In this document: piece after piece, positions 23,441 through 34,309 of the stretch | Layout: every line of letters begins with the position of its first letter | How positions within the stretch are numbered: the first letter of the stretch is position 1 | Program-made: the position numbers and the translations under genes | Assembly (NCBI GenBank): GCA_948567375.1 | Contig: OX419762.1 | Span: 687,001-751,000, forward strand | Direction: 5' to 3' | DNA length: 64,000 nucleotides | Source: Lunularia cruciata | Lineage: Eukaryota > Streptophyta > Marchantiopsida > Lunulariales > Lunulariaceae | Notes under the pieces: model-generated | Told to the model about the DNA's origin: nothing | What the model saw: only the letters and a program-made list of their open reading frames with translations | The model's database searches: none

Positions 23441-23619
23441 AACGGTGTCAATTGACTCTAAGGTCCAAAATGAGTTTTGATTAGCTCTACAACAAGATCC
23501 CTTCTTCCAATTAGTAGATGGTCATCTTATAGCATGCGACAAGGAGTACAACACCTTCTCCTTCAAGGAAGACCTTTTATTCCATGAGGACCAATCTATG
23601 TTCTAGCCAAAGGTGATCT

Positions 23620-24360
23620 TTGACTTATACACCTTCAAGCCCATGATTTACTAGTAGTTGGTCACATGGGTGTGGACAAGACCTTGGGTACCCTCCAATG
23701 CCAATGGGGGTGGCCCAACATGACCCAAGATGTTTGAGAGTTTTTCCAATTGTGTGAGAGCTGCCAACGTAACAAGGCCAACAACCAAAAGCCGAGTGGA
23801 CTCCATCAACCACTCCCCATTTATCAACCACTCTTCCATCCACTCAATGGGAACACATGAGCTTGGATTTCATCACATCCTTGCCCAAGACAAAGCAAGG
23901 ACACACAACAATTGTGGTGTTTGTGGATAAGCTTAGTAAGCAAATCCACTTAGCACCAACCTATGATACCATGAATACTCCAACCTTAGCACAAATCTAC
24001 ATTCACAATGTCTTCAAGCATCATGTGATGCCATGTGTACTCATCTCCGACCGTGATCCTCAATTCATTGGGATGTTTTGGCAAGCACTCTTCTAGATAC
24101 TCGGCACCAAGCTTACTTTGTCCACAACCTATCATCTTCAAACTAATGGACAAACAGAACATGCAAATTGTACCTTGGAGGATATGTTGCATGCCTTTGT
24201 CAATGTCCACCATACCAATTGGGATGAATGTCTTGTAGTTGCAGAATTTACCTACAACAATTCCAAACAGGCAAGCACCGGATTTTCTACTTTCTTTCTC
24301 AATTTTGGCCAAGATCCCCTTGTCTCATATTCTCTTCTTGCTCCTCCTCCATCTTAGGTC
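23620..24360 (+). pseudogene. DDE integrase of the chromovirus
   Basis: The zinc-binding N-terminus is legible as HDLLVVGHMGVDKTL then CESCQRNKAN (about 23640-23780; H-H and C-C pairs). The core follows from 23857: SLDFITSLPKTKQGHTTIVV (first Asp), VLISDRDPQFIG near 24040 (second Asp) and the HLQTNGQTEHANCTLEDML segment near 24130-24190 (catalytic Glu). All three catalytic residues are present, though a stop at about 24095 and one frameshift split the domain. It ends with the usual AEFTYNNSKQASTGFS stretch. Confidence 0.9.
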
Positions 24361-24378
24361 TCTCATACTTCAACCTTC

Positions 24379-24910
24379 TTGCCTACCATCTCTGAATCTC
24401 TCAAACAAGCCAAATCTCACCTCCATGTTGCTCAGAATCATCAAAAACAATATGCGGACCACCATCGTCATGATCTCACCTTTGAAGTTGATGATAAAGT
24501 TATGCTATCCTCTAGTAATCTAGCCCTCCCACTTGATACCCAAGTTTGTAAACTTGGCTCTAATTGGATAGGACCTTTTGATGTCACCCAAATTGTCTCT
24601 CTTGTTGTTTATCGACTTGCCTTACCTTGTCATCTACGCATCCATCCTATCTTTCATGTTTCCAAGTTAAAACCCTTTGTTCCTAACCCCTTTTCTTGTT
24701 CCTCTTGAGTCCAACCTCCTCCTCTTCCTGTCCTTATCAATGAACATGAGGAGTACAAAGTTGATCGTATCCTTACGCATCACAAGGACGCCGACAACAT
24801 ATAGAGTACAAGGCCCTTTATAAAGGGTATCCCTTCGTGATACCACATAAGAACCTCTTTCTCACCTCCAGAATGCATAGATGGCCATCTAGGAGTTTGA
24901 AGCTTCAATG
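24379..24910 (+). pseudogene. Integrase C-terminus with chromodomain
   Basis: From 24379 the GPY/F-type module reads QKQYADHHRHDLTFEVDDKV, then LGSNWIGPFDV, then LRIHPIFHVSKLKPFVP, the usual chromovirus C-terminal signature. After a stop and an indel the chromodomain follows: EEYKVDRILTHH (from about 24748), an EYKALYKGYPF segment (about 24808) and EPLSHLQNA (about 24853-24880). The Trp before EPLSHL is now a stop. In live chromoviruses the chromodomain steers integration by binding modified histones. Confidence 0.85.
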
Positions 24911-24930
24911 GCAACAAGGATGTCACCAAC

Positions 24931-24946
24931 TAGCGGCGGAGGAATA
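24931..24946 (+). promoter_or_regulatory. Polypurine tract of the chromovirus
   Basis: TAGCGGCGGAGGAATA lies directly before the 3' LTR's TG; this is the usual plus-strand primer position. Confidence 0.8.
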
Positions 24947-25306
24947 TGTAACAATATGGAGTTTAGCAACATATTTAGTAAGGCTAACAAAGTAAAAAAT
25001 GAGCCAAATTAGCCTAGAATATTCCAAAAGCATATAAAAATCTTCTTGACTAGCTTAAATTACATCCCAAGCAAATAGCTTCTAGAAGGAAGCTTCTAGA
25101 AGCCTCTAACTAGCTTAGCTTAGCTTGCATGCCAAATAGGCGGCTTCTAGAAGGAAGCTTCTTGAGAAGCTTCTCAAGGACCTTGTATGCTACCTATAAA
25201 TACCAAAGCCGAAGCTCATGCTAGGCATTTGGAGTTTTCCCTCATTCAAGTGTCCCAATGTGAGCTTCCATTCTCCTATTTCTCTCCTTGGGCTTGGACT
25301 TTGACA
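24947..25306 (+). repeat. 3' LTR of the chromovirus (360 bp)
   Basis: Starts TGTAACAATATGG and ends ACTTTGACA. Matches the 5' LTR with scattered substitutions and lacks one ~50-bp segment. TATAAATA lies at 25195-25202. Confidence 0.95.
25079..25174 (+). promoter_or_regulatory. Heat-shock-element-like array in the 3' LTR
   Basis: At 25088-25102 there is an uninterrupted three-unit HSE, GGAAG-CTTCT-AGAAG (nGAAn-nTTCn-nGAAn). Two-unit sites are at 25079-25088, 25144-25153, 25153-25162 and 25165-25174. The array precedes the TATA box at 25195. Motif-based; no evidence of activity. Confidence 0.6.
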
Positions 25307-26700
25307 ATTCCTATAATATGTTCATCTCAAACACCTTAGTCTAGGCCACAACCCATATCCACCTCCTCCTCCACTTGGAGAATACCCGAGAGGCTTATTC
25401 TATTCTTTCACATAATTATCTTCTTAGGGCCTTATAGTTAACATGGACTTTCTCACCTACAAAGACCTTGTTGCCACACTTTCGGATGTTTTATAGCATC
25501 ATTTGCCATACTTTCTCCATTCTCTTAGGTCCATGCATGCTCCCATGACTCTCATATGAGTGATGTAGGTAGTAGATAGCTCTTCTCTAATCATGGGAAA
25601 ATGTGACCTCATACAACAAGAGGTGACAACACTAGCAACATATATCAAAGCATGAGCTCTAGCAGTCTCTCATTTAGCAAACAAGTTCTTACACAAAGAG
25701 CGTTCTTTTTTTTTGGGACCAATCACAACAATGGATTCAAGTACTTAGGCCTTCCAATCATATCTTTGCTTGGCTTGCTATTTATTACTAGGCCCTACAC
25801 ACATGGCACTCCTTGAGTTTATTGACTCCATATCCTTAGACTCTAGAAAGATTCAAGCAGAACTTAGTGAGTGTATGCACACTCACACACTTACCAACAT
25901 CCTCACTAATGCATCTCTACTTGACCAAGCTAGTATCCTCCCTTGTGTGGGAAAAGGCTCTAAAGTCTTGCTTTAGGCTTCACCTTTGATTGAAACCTTC
26001 TAATTTACTTTTGAGGAGTTTACCACAACACTATATTGAAAATTGAGCTTTCCATATTGAGCCCTCATAGTGCTTCCAAACCAATGCGCATGTGGCTCCC
26101 TAGATGACATGCAAGGGATATATTTTTTATGATTTAAAATAGGCGAGAGCACACTAGAGTTAGTGATGCAATTTGTGATACAATAGCTCATATCTACAAG
26201 GTACACAGCCCAAGTCCAGATTGAGTGATGGTTGGATCCATCCGGTTCAAGCCATATTGTAGCTTTCACATATGGTTGTTGCATTTTGCATGATGTGGTG
26301 GTGGTGAACCTTCTACGAGTAAAATCATTGTCACAAGCAAGCGCCTAGGTGGGACCATAACCTCTAGGGACAAGGAGGACCACTACACACCCATGTTGTC
26401 CTTAGATACCTTTGTCCCTCTAGAGATTGAGATTATTAGGTGCCTACCTCACCATTTTGATGCTTCTCTCAAGGATACAACATGGGGTTCTTTGCAATGG
26501 AGAGAGGCCCTAGCTATCTTTCTAGCCATGCTCACGGCCACTACTGACAACAAGTATCATTCATGTTGCAATGCACTCATGCTTAGGGTCTTAACCATCA
26601 GGTAGCTACATTAGGTACACCCAATATGGTTAGACTCCCTCACACTTGTTTACAAGAATTACCATTGGAAGACCTCTACCACACAATTCAGGAAAAGACT
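25307..26700 (+). pseudogene. LINE-like element, copy 1, 3' half
   Basis: Resumes the LINE after the chromovirus. Weak reading near 25380-25560, then clearer pieces: MALLEFIDSISLDSRKIQAE (about 25800), and at 26380-26600 FVPLEIEIIRCLPHHFDASL with a following helical segment. The order (post-RT thumb, connection, C-terminal nuclease-like region) parallels the unsplit copy at 28683-30426. The boundary at about 26700 is approximate; the T-rich stretch after it may be 3' UTR. Many stops. Confidence 0.55.
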
Positions 26701-27233
26701 ACTCTCTCCTTGGTCTCTTAGGTGCTTGTTGTTAGTGTACTTTTTCCCTTTGGTACCTTTGGGTCTTGCTTCTTTATGTCTTTCTTGGCCACATGGGACT
26801 GTTGTGCCTTGTGCTCTTTATTCCTTTCACACTTGTTTGCGCTTTATACTCCATTCCCCTCTCCTTTGGGGTACTTTTTCTATGTATATATACATCGATG
26901 CATGCAAACCGAGTTGTACACCTCCATTAGTTCAGTGAACAAACTTTCTTATGAAATTGCTCTTAATCATTTGCCGTCTGATCCTGGAAATGCCTGTTAA
27001 CAAAAGTTGGAGTATTTTGAAATTTAAACAGTCATCTTATTAACTTGAGAGTCGTCTGTTAAGTTGAGATAGTCAAGCTATAGCAACTGGTTTCAGATTT
27101 TCAATGAAATGTCGTGTTATTTTATCCTTGATTCTGGAGGTGAAGTCCTGAAATACATTTTAAATGCTTCATATGAAAGGAAAATAATTCCCATAGACTG
27201 CCCACGTATGCCCTTGAGTGCTCTTCCATTACA

Positions 27234-27287
27234 GATGTAGTGAATTTTTGGTTTACCGTAGATGTAGTGAATTTTTGGTTTATCGTA
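27234..27287 (+). repeat. 27-bp tandem duplication
   Basis: GATGTAGTGAATTTTTGG... occurs twice back to back (27234-27260, 27261-27287) with one difference. Confidence 0.9.
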
Positions 27288-27698
27288 GTGCGGTTATAGA
27301 GTAATAAACATTAAGCTTATGGGATCGGATGGGGTATGATTGCGATTCATTTCATTAAAAGAGATCGGTGAGTATGTGTGAATGTTTAGAGGCAAAGTAG
27401 CACGGGCGACTCTCGGTTATGGTCGATTCTCAGTCACGGACGACTCACGCGGTGCAGTCTCGTTTGCGAGTAGACTGTTAATTTGTTTGAAACAGGGTCA
27501 TAGGGTAAAATACCGGTACACAAAGTCATGTTGTGAAATACCGGGCCAAACCAAGGTTATACTGTGAAATTGCTCTTAAATCAATGGAGAGCATTCACTC
27601 AAGCATAGAGTCACAAATTTACAATCACTCTAGTGCTGAAACTGCTGCGTTAAGACCCTCGCAAATGACAGGAATGCAAATAATTGATATTTGACGCC

Positions 27699-27726
27699 GT
27701 CCGCTGTGAGGAAGCTCACAGCGGAC
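27699..27726. repeat. Perfect 12-bp inverted repeat, 4-nt loop
   Basis: GTCCGCTGTGAG, loop GAAG, CTCACAGCGGAC. A GC-rich perfect hairpin in otherwise AT-rich DNA. No function assigned. Confidence 0.9.
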
Positions 27727-28590
27727 GTTGTAAATTGAAGAGGTTTAATTTGGGACTCGAAAGGCAAAAGGTTTAATTCATATGTTGGTTGTCTGGGTCT
27801 CAAATGAAAACATGAGTGGAAGAAAGCCGCAGTATACGACATACTTTTGGACATACGAGAAATGGAAGACAAATGCAAAAAATGAATCTTATTTGCAAGC
27901 TCAAAGGAACAATGCGTGATTGGGTGTAGTTGGATCAGAGAGTAGAGAGGATGAGGATCGTATATCCAGTATTGATTTGTTCATACGCTGGAGATAACGC
28001 GTCCCACCACAATTCGTGTGCATGTAATCCTGGCCCCATTTAGATCGTGACAAATATAGATTTTAAACTGTAGAACTCTAGAAGCCCGTTGTGCTTCCTT
28101 TGCTTCGGGAAGTTGGCTTCCGAGTCCAATCAATCAAGATACTTTGACACCACGACCCAGAGTCCTGTTGTTCTGTTCATTCTCGTTGTTGATGAAGAGT
28201 TATGGCCACTTTGTATTCGACCGTATCTGACAGATACATCTTCTTGAACCGTAATATATATTATATCACGCAGGCATTTTTGGACAAAACATGCTTGTGA
28301 TCTCTGGCTGACACCGTTCTGATTCTGGAGAACCCAGCGAGGACAAGCACCTACTTCATCTAGAAGACGTCAAGCATTCAATACTCATAATGGGTCGCAG
28401 TTCCATGTAAGAATCTTTGAGTTGAAGGAAACAGATATACACTTAATAGTATCCCTAAACTGGCACGTACCTAAACGTAGACTTTGTTGTACCCAAATTA
28501 GCAGAAAGACTCACCGGTGCCTTTGATTCCACGCTGGCTTACGTGCCAGACCTCTGTCATGGTTGGCTGCGTGAAACCGTTATTGGCAAC

Positions 28591-28682
28591 TGATGTTTTG
28601 GGTAATAATTATTGAAAGTTAGTTTGAATTTCAATTAAAAAGAAAAGGTTTTAAAATGCATTCGAAGGTAGACCATGTTAAA
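28591..28682 (+). repeat. Left direct repeat flanking LINE copy 2 (92 bp)
   Basis: TGATGTTTTGGGTAATAATT... to CATGTTAAA. Repeated at 30427-30519 with about ten differences. Confidence 0.9.
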
Positions 28683-30426
28683 GTAACATTGTAAGCTTGA
28701 TATCGGAGCTACATCATGTAAGATTGAGAATACTAGTATTAAAGTGTAGTGCATGGTTCCCTTTAGGTCGCTCTCCCTCCTTTGAGTTTCCAAAGGGGTG
28801 TATCACATCTACATATGAACACCATGTTCTTGGAGTGCTAGTAAGATATGAGGATTTTGTCACATTCTTTTTAGATATTATCATTATAAAAGATATTTTC
28901 CATGTGAATGATCTTCCTTTACTAGAAGATCCATAGGTGACATTTGGTATAATTTACTCTAGTATTGCTCAAAGACCGACTTATCTCCTCCATTTAACTC
29001 CCACTTCCTTGATCTTCTTATCACATCCAAGAGCCTTTGATATGAGGATTATGAAAATCTTTGGTGATACTATTGGACCAAAGACATTTGAGTGTGTGAT
29101 ATTGGATTTGACTTGTAGATAAACATCTCTACTAATCTGTGAGGAAGGGTTGGCTTGCTATTTATGGAGGAGACGGCACCTATAGCGTATTTGGGTAGTT
29201 GTGCTCTATTAGCACCCCTAATTTCCTCTAATTTTGTGGTTGTTGATAGGCCAATTTTGGAGACTTATGTGATAGAGGTGGAAGAAGGATGATTTTCTCT
29301 TCAGATTTTATTGCAGTATACAAGAGATAGTCTATCTCTATGGGCATGCAAGGACCTTCCATCTTTTACTTCACTATCATCAGATTGGACTGGAGGTTTA
29401 TAGTCTTCCTTGATGGAGCAACAATGTCAGCATACGCTACATACTCTCTTAGTTGACTCGTCCATTCCTCATGCTACTAGAGCATGTCTTTGCTCTTGCT
29501 TTGGCAAGGGTGCATGCTCTTAGATCCTAGCTCAACCATTCATTATGGCATTCCAACTCGCACCAATCACTTTCTCTACAATGATGAGGTTTTGCCAAGG
29601 TTTGGTCCACCCATGTGCATCTTCATTACTACACTAGATGCAGTAGCGGTCCATATGACACGAGGTCGTTTTGGAGGATAGAGGATAGCTACCCATGATG
29701 CTATTAGCAACATAGTGTTTGTTGTGGCACAAGAGAGAGGATACTTGGCTTGGAGAGAGCGTTCATATGCTTTGCATATGATATGTGTCAGGGTAAACTT
29801 ATACTTGGTGCGAGATGATCAAGTGATAGGAGCGGAAGTCATGGTTATGACCCTTATGCATGATACAATTTTGGAGGGAGAGATAAACCATCCCGCTAAT
29901 AGGCGGCAAGTGCAACAATAGCTCTCAAGATCTCCAAGTATAGGGGTATGCAACAAGGTCACCTCTTTGTTCCTCTAGCCTTGGAGTTATATGGAGTGAT
30001 GGACATTGCATTTGACACATTTGTCAAGGAGTGCACGAGAGCTTATCATGTTAGGCACGAGGGGTACCACTCTCACTCTCATACTTTGTAGCATATTTTA
30101 GACAACATGTGTCTGTTGCTTTACATAGGGTAGTGGTTGGTGCAATCCATAAGAGAGAAATCATACTAGTTGATGCTTCTTTGATGCTCCCATTGTTTGT
30201 AGACTGTACAACTTGCATAGCTTGGATATTTTAGGTGCAATAAGGCAGATTTCTCATATCAACTCTATTGGGGCTTTGCTCCATTTTACCTATTTTGTCT
30301 TACCCTTGTATGGCTTCATGAGGTCTTCCCATCCATCCTGTTTTGTAGGTGGTCGCCCTGTCTATTAAAGTAAAATTTTAAAAAATATTTAATTTTAATG
30401 TTCATAATATTTATTTACAAATCAAT
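28683..30426 (+). mobile_element. LINE-like element, copy 2 (5'-truncated)
   Basis: Post-RT part of the same non-LTR family as 17.7-26.7 kb. Open stretches are 28697-28936 (HHVLGVLVRYEDFVTFFLDI), 28937-29122 (FGIIYSSIAQRPTYLLHLTP, then SHPRAFDMRIMKIFGDTIGP), 29484-29681 and 29715-29921 (ISNIVFVVAQERGYLAWRER near 29705). At about 30110 the C-terminal VSVALHRVVVGAIHKRE follows, then an A/T-rich tail (30360-30426). The reverse transcriptase core itself is missing, as expected for 5' truncation. It is flanked by 92/93-bp direct repeats. Confidence 0.7.
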
Positions 30427-30519
30427 TGATGTTTTGGGTAGCAATCATTGAAAACTTAGTTTGAAATTCAATTAAAAATAAAATGGTTTAAAATGCATTC
30501 AAAGGTAGACCATGTTAAA
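30427..30519 (+). repeat. Right direct repeat flanking LINE copy 2 (93 bp)
   Basis: Matches 28591-28682; the match ends at both sides exactly at the inserted segment. Confidence 0.9.
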
Positions 30520-32098
30520 AGAATATTTAGAATATATTTAATATTAATGTAAATAATGAAGTTTTACAAGTAATCAACTCATCAACTTGTCTTTCTCCTA
30601 CAAACTCAAGATCTGTCAATAATAACTTGAACAGGTTTGTGTTTTGTGTTCCATTGAAATCAAGATAAAACAAATCATTCACAAGATATCCAACAATATA
30701 TAACTTGTCTTATTGCTCAATGAGTTTATCTTTGAGTCTTGGGTTGCATTCAAATGCAATAATCTGCTTGTAGGATTAGCACTTTTCATGGAGAATAAGT
30801 TTTGCAATTGTAGCATTATGGGTCACAACCACTTGATGCTCCACCTTTTCAATATGATTATGATTGCAATGAGAACTTTGTATACCTTATATTTATGTTC
30901 AATTCTTGCAAATGATCTTGATCTAGATCACTTGTATACTTGGGTCTTGATGTTCCCATTATGGAATTCAACAGCTTGAACCCCAAATGCCTTGGATGCA
31001 TTGTTGTAAAATAGATACAAAATAATGCAAGAGCATGGACTAGAAAATATATGAAGTTCCAACAGTATAATAGCTTTTGTAGAGACATGATGCAAATATC
31101 ACCTTCTAGAACTTAAAATATATGATAGCCATAACATAGATATAGAAGATGAAGCAAGCATAGGTATTTTTCATTGTAGACAAGTCACTCTTAAGACATC
31201 TAAGCACTTATAGATTGCATCACAGATATTGACAAAGAGTGCAATACCACTCTAAAGTTGAGAATCCAATACAATTTTGACTAATTTTGATGGTAAGTCA
31301 TAGTTTATAGCAATTCCTTTTTCTTTTCTCTCATTCTCAATTGTCTATTGCAATAAGATAATTGTTGTCTTGGCATAGAGATGGCTATGGAACCTGTAGT
31401 TTATATCAAACTAATATTATATAGGACTATATAAGCTCATGGCCAACATTTTCACAAGTGTACCAACCCACCTTAACCTCCTCCGAGCAATATTTTGTTT
31501 CTTTTATATTGGTTTAATTAGTTTGGGTATGTAGTCAAGTAGAAGGTTCTGAACAAAGCCAAACAAATGACATTAGTTGCTAGACTAGCACCTCATGAAG
31601 TGAATAATCCCCACATAGAAAAATTACAACCCAATTCCATGGCACAAGGGCCAATGTTTGTATAATGGCAAGGCTTTCTTGTGGATCTATCATTCTTACA
31701 AAGATTAGGACTATGACCAACCTCAAGAATAGAAAGCATCCTTTTTTTATGAAGGCCTATCATTATGAATCTTGTCTTTACAAAAAAATTTTGGCATGAG
31801 GTTGCTTCATTACAAACATTAGTGAAAAAAAAAATTTTCAATATGAACCACCGTTAGACAAAGTGTCACCAAATTTTATGCCAATAGAAATTCATGTATT
31901 CTACATGAGAACACTACCACAGGATGTACTCCTGATAATTTGGTGTCAAGCAACATGCATTTGGGGTGTGACCATTGCTATAACCTTTCATCCACCACTG
32001 CAATGGATGAAGGATAGACCAATTTTGACAAGACTATAAAATCAAGATCATGCACTACAAGGAGAATTTTCTTTTACTTTTTTTTACTTTTTTTCACT
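30520..32098. other. No supported gene
   Basis: AT-rich. The open frames at 30713-30979 (+), 30858-31088 (-) and 31593-31841 (-) overlap on opposite strands or lack domains. I recognise nothing in them. Confidence 0.5.
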
Positions 32099-32365
32099 CT
32101 TTCTTGTAGTTGATGTTTTATCATATTGCATAGAATTCACCTCGCTACCAACAAAAATTTCTTTTCACCAACAAACTCAAGAGATTTTGCAAGCATGTAT
32201 TGGTGATAGAGTAGATTGAGCAACGGCACAAAAAATTGCTTAATTATTTGTGAATCCAAATAATTACATGCTTGCACAATCTCTTGAGTTTGTTGGTGAA
32301 AAGCAATTTTTGTTGGTAGCAAGGTGAATTCTATGGAATATGAAAAAACATCAACTACAAGAAAG
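32099..32365. repeat. 267-bp foldback element (101-bp inverted repeats)
   Basis: Arms 32099-32199 and 32265-32365 are inverted copies (left starts CTTTCTTGTAGTTGATG; right ends CATCAACTACAAGAAAG) with about six mismatches over 101 bp and a 65-bp loop. This fits a MITE or foldback transposon, or a long-hairpin small-RNA precursor. No clear target duplication. It abuts the broken end of the retroelement at 32376. Confidence 0.9.
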
Positions 32366-32375
32366 ATAATAATTA

Positions 32376-32770
32376 AGCCTAATAAATGCTATCTTGGACT
32401 TATCCTCCCTCTTGATTTGCAATTGATGATACCTTGCTCAAAGATCTAAATAACTAAAGACCTTTGCATGCCCAATCACATCAAAGATTTCCTCTGGTGT
32501 AGGCATGACATACCAATCGGCCCTAGTCTATTTATTGATAGGACGGTAATCTCCACACATCCGCCTATCTATGTAGTTGCAATGCATATCCTTCTTGGCT
32601 AGCATTATTGTAGCTAATGCATACTCTCTATGTGAAGTCTCCACCAAACCAACCTCAAAAAGGTCTCTACTCTAGCTCTGAATGAATGCTCTCTTCATAT
32701 CACTATATTGATAAGAACATCGGAAACATATGTATTTCTAGTGAGCTCAATCCAAATACCAATTCCTTTA
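32376..32770 (-). pseudogene. Reverse transcriptase fragment of copy B
   Basis: Aligns base by base with 49160-49560 of copy A, covering the fingers and the start of the palm (the CGDYRPIN-type segment near 32535-32570 and the MPT-type box before it). Truncated at the foldback junction, so the catalytic DD box is missing. Stops throughout. Confidence 0.8.
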
Positions 32771-33099
32771 AGAGCACCCAAATCCTTCATATTGAAGGCA
32801 AATCAACTCTTGTAGCTCCTCAAGAAGCTCCAAACTCTTTGTCTTTCCCCTCCTATAAGCTTGGGTCCAAGATCTGGCTCCCAAGTATCCTCTATAGTTG
32901 TTGTAAGAGTAGGAGAAATATTGACTTGATGCTACATTGGGCCCTTGGGAGCAGTAATGTCATGCTCCCAACCACTAGAGGTCCTAACCTCAATGTTAAA
33001 AACTCTCTCCGATCTGGCTGCAAGCTCCATACATCATCTAGCTACATCCCAAGTAGACCAAAGGTGTAATCCAAGAAGACCACCCTCTCTAATAGCTAT

Positions 33100-34185
33100 T
33101 GATTTTGTCACAAGAATACCCTATCCACTCAGTCCATTACCCCTAGCATGTGCTTGAATCATCTTGATAGGCATAGAGCTCACAGGTGTCCGAGAAGTGA
33201 TGCCTATCAAGCACATCCTACACTCCTTTGCCAAGCCAAGGCTCACAATCCAAGTCAAACAATTCAGGTCCATAGCTTGACCTAACACTTGATGCCTTGA
33301 TGCCTTTGACACTACTAGAACAACAGTAATACCTGTGTGAAAATCCATCACTTGCTCCCTCTCATCGGCATTGGGCTCCACTAATTAATGTAATTATGAG
33401 TTCCAAACAAATCCAAGACCTCTATCTTGAAAAGCATGGGAGCTTGGGAAACTCATAAGTGTGGGAAAAGCAGCTTGGGGTTGTCCCACTAGGTTCACCA
33501 CTACCATAGGTGACCTATCAGCCAACACCACCATTTGAGACTAGCATCTAACATCCAAAATCTCATCAACATTAAGGTGTTCAAGTTACTAAATGTCATC
33601 ATCAGTGCATTATAGAACCTCTTTGGGTAAGAGGTTTGTCCACAAAAGATGAAGATGATGAGCCCATGATCCCACTCTAGCCGCATGCAACAACACAAAA
33701 AGTCCCATGCAAGAATGGACCTGATGTGTACTCACCATCACTTGGGTGTGAGAATAACCCATCAAAGTACATTCTCTAAAATGTAAGCTAGAGAAATGGA
33801 TTGATGAACCTGGAGATGTCATAGTATCTATAACATCTTCCAAAACACACCAAAATGGCAATCTTGAAGACCCAAAACTTGGCCAATGTATATATGTCCA
33901 TGACATGGCTATCCAAAAATCACCAAATGAATGGGACCATGTCTCTACAAATCCTATGACTCCATCAAGGAAATGTTTTTTGGTAAGATCTTTTGGTAAC
34001 CCTTGATTGTTGATATCGGTAATAACTCAAGTTATTGACAGGCCAAGTGTGCCACATGATGTAGGAAGACTTGCCTAACAGTCTCATCTCTCTCCACATA
34101 CAAGTACCTTTGTACTCACATACCCGGCATGTAGTACCGCAACTAGTCTAGTGCTTATCCCACCAAACCACTCCAATAGACATAC
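33100..34185 (-). pseudogene. C5 cytosine methyltransferase domain of copy B
   Basis: Read on the minus strand from about 34185: LLEWFGGIS (motif I), then the motif IV region, where the catalytic PC survives as PCHG (Cys codon 33903-33905) next to a stop that replaced the preceding Trp. A LENV segment (motif VI) lies near 33775. ARVGSWAHHLHLLWTNLLP (motif VIII) is at about 33610-33690. EPNADEREQVMDF (motif IX) and SRHQVLGQAMDLN (motif X) lie at 33270-33380. Motifs occur in canonical order and at the same place, between protease and RT, as in copy A. Dead. Confidence 0.82.
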
Positions 34186-34309
34186 TCCTTTTATTGGATG
34201 CTACCAAGCAATGAGTGTGGTATCTAGAGGTGTCAAGGTAATTGACTCTGGAAGCTCATCCTCACGCTTCTTTCCTGGTGGTACAAAGGCTCTACTCCAA
34301 GCCTATTGT

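Larger units (their letters stand above)
19775..25306 (+). mobile_element. Ty3/gypsy chromovirus (Reina-like), full-length but dead
   Basis: A complete 5.5-kb LTR retrotransposon: 5' LTR, primer site, gag, protease, RT, RNase H, integrase, chromodomain, polypurine tract, 3' LTR. It is flanked by a near-perfect 5-bp duplication, ATTTC (19770-19774) and ATTCC (25307-25311), inside a LINE-like element. The C-terminal chromodomain makes it a chromovirus. Small size and short LTRs suggest the Reina group, which is an inference. Stops, frameshifts and LTR divergence, including a ~50-bp length difference, show an old insertion. Confidence 0.92.
26701..28590. other. Less repetitive stretch, no supported gene
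   Basis: Higher CG content than its surroundings from about 27370 to 28600 and no transposon domain on either strand. It holds a 27-bp tandem duplication (27234-27287) and a perfect short hairpin (27699-27726). It may be host flanking DNA. The open frames here are short and lack any recognisable domain. Confidence 0.4.

Noticed and set aside
23625..23843. Open frames on the minus strand over the integrase zinc region
   Set aside because: Antisense shadow: the plus strand encodes the chromovirus integrase N-terminus here.
26722..27000. Hydrophobic 92-codon open frame as a membrane protein
   Set aside because: T-rich sequence directly after a LINE remnant; likely 3' UTR composition.
27382..27567. 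Possible host exon in the higher-CG stretch
   Set aside because: Short, no domain, no convincing splice or start context; cannot be supported from sequence alone.
27699..27726. Rho-independent-type terminator
   Set aside because: Hairpin lacks a following U-run and the genome is eukaryotic.
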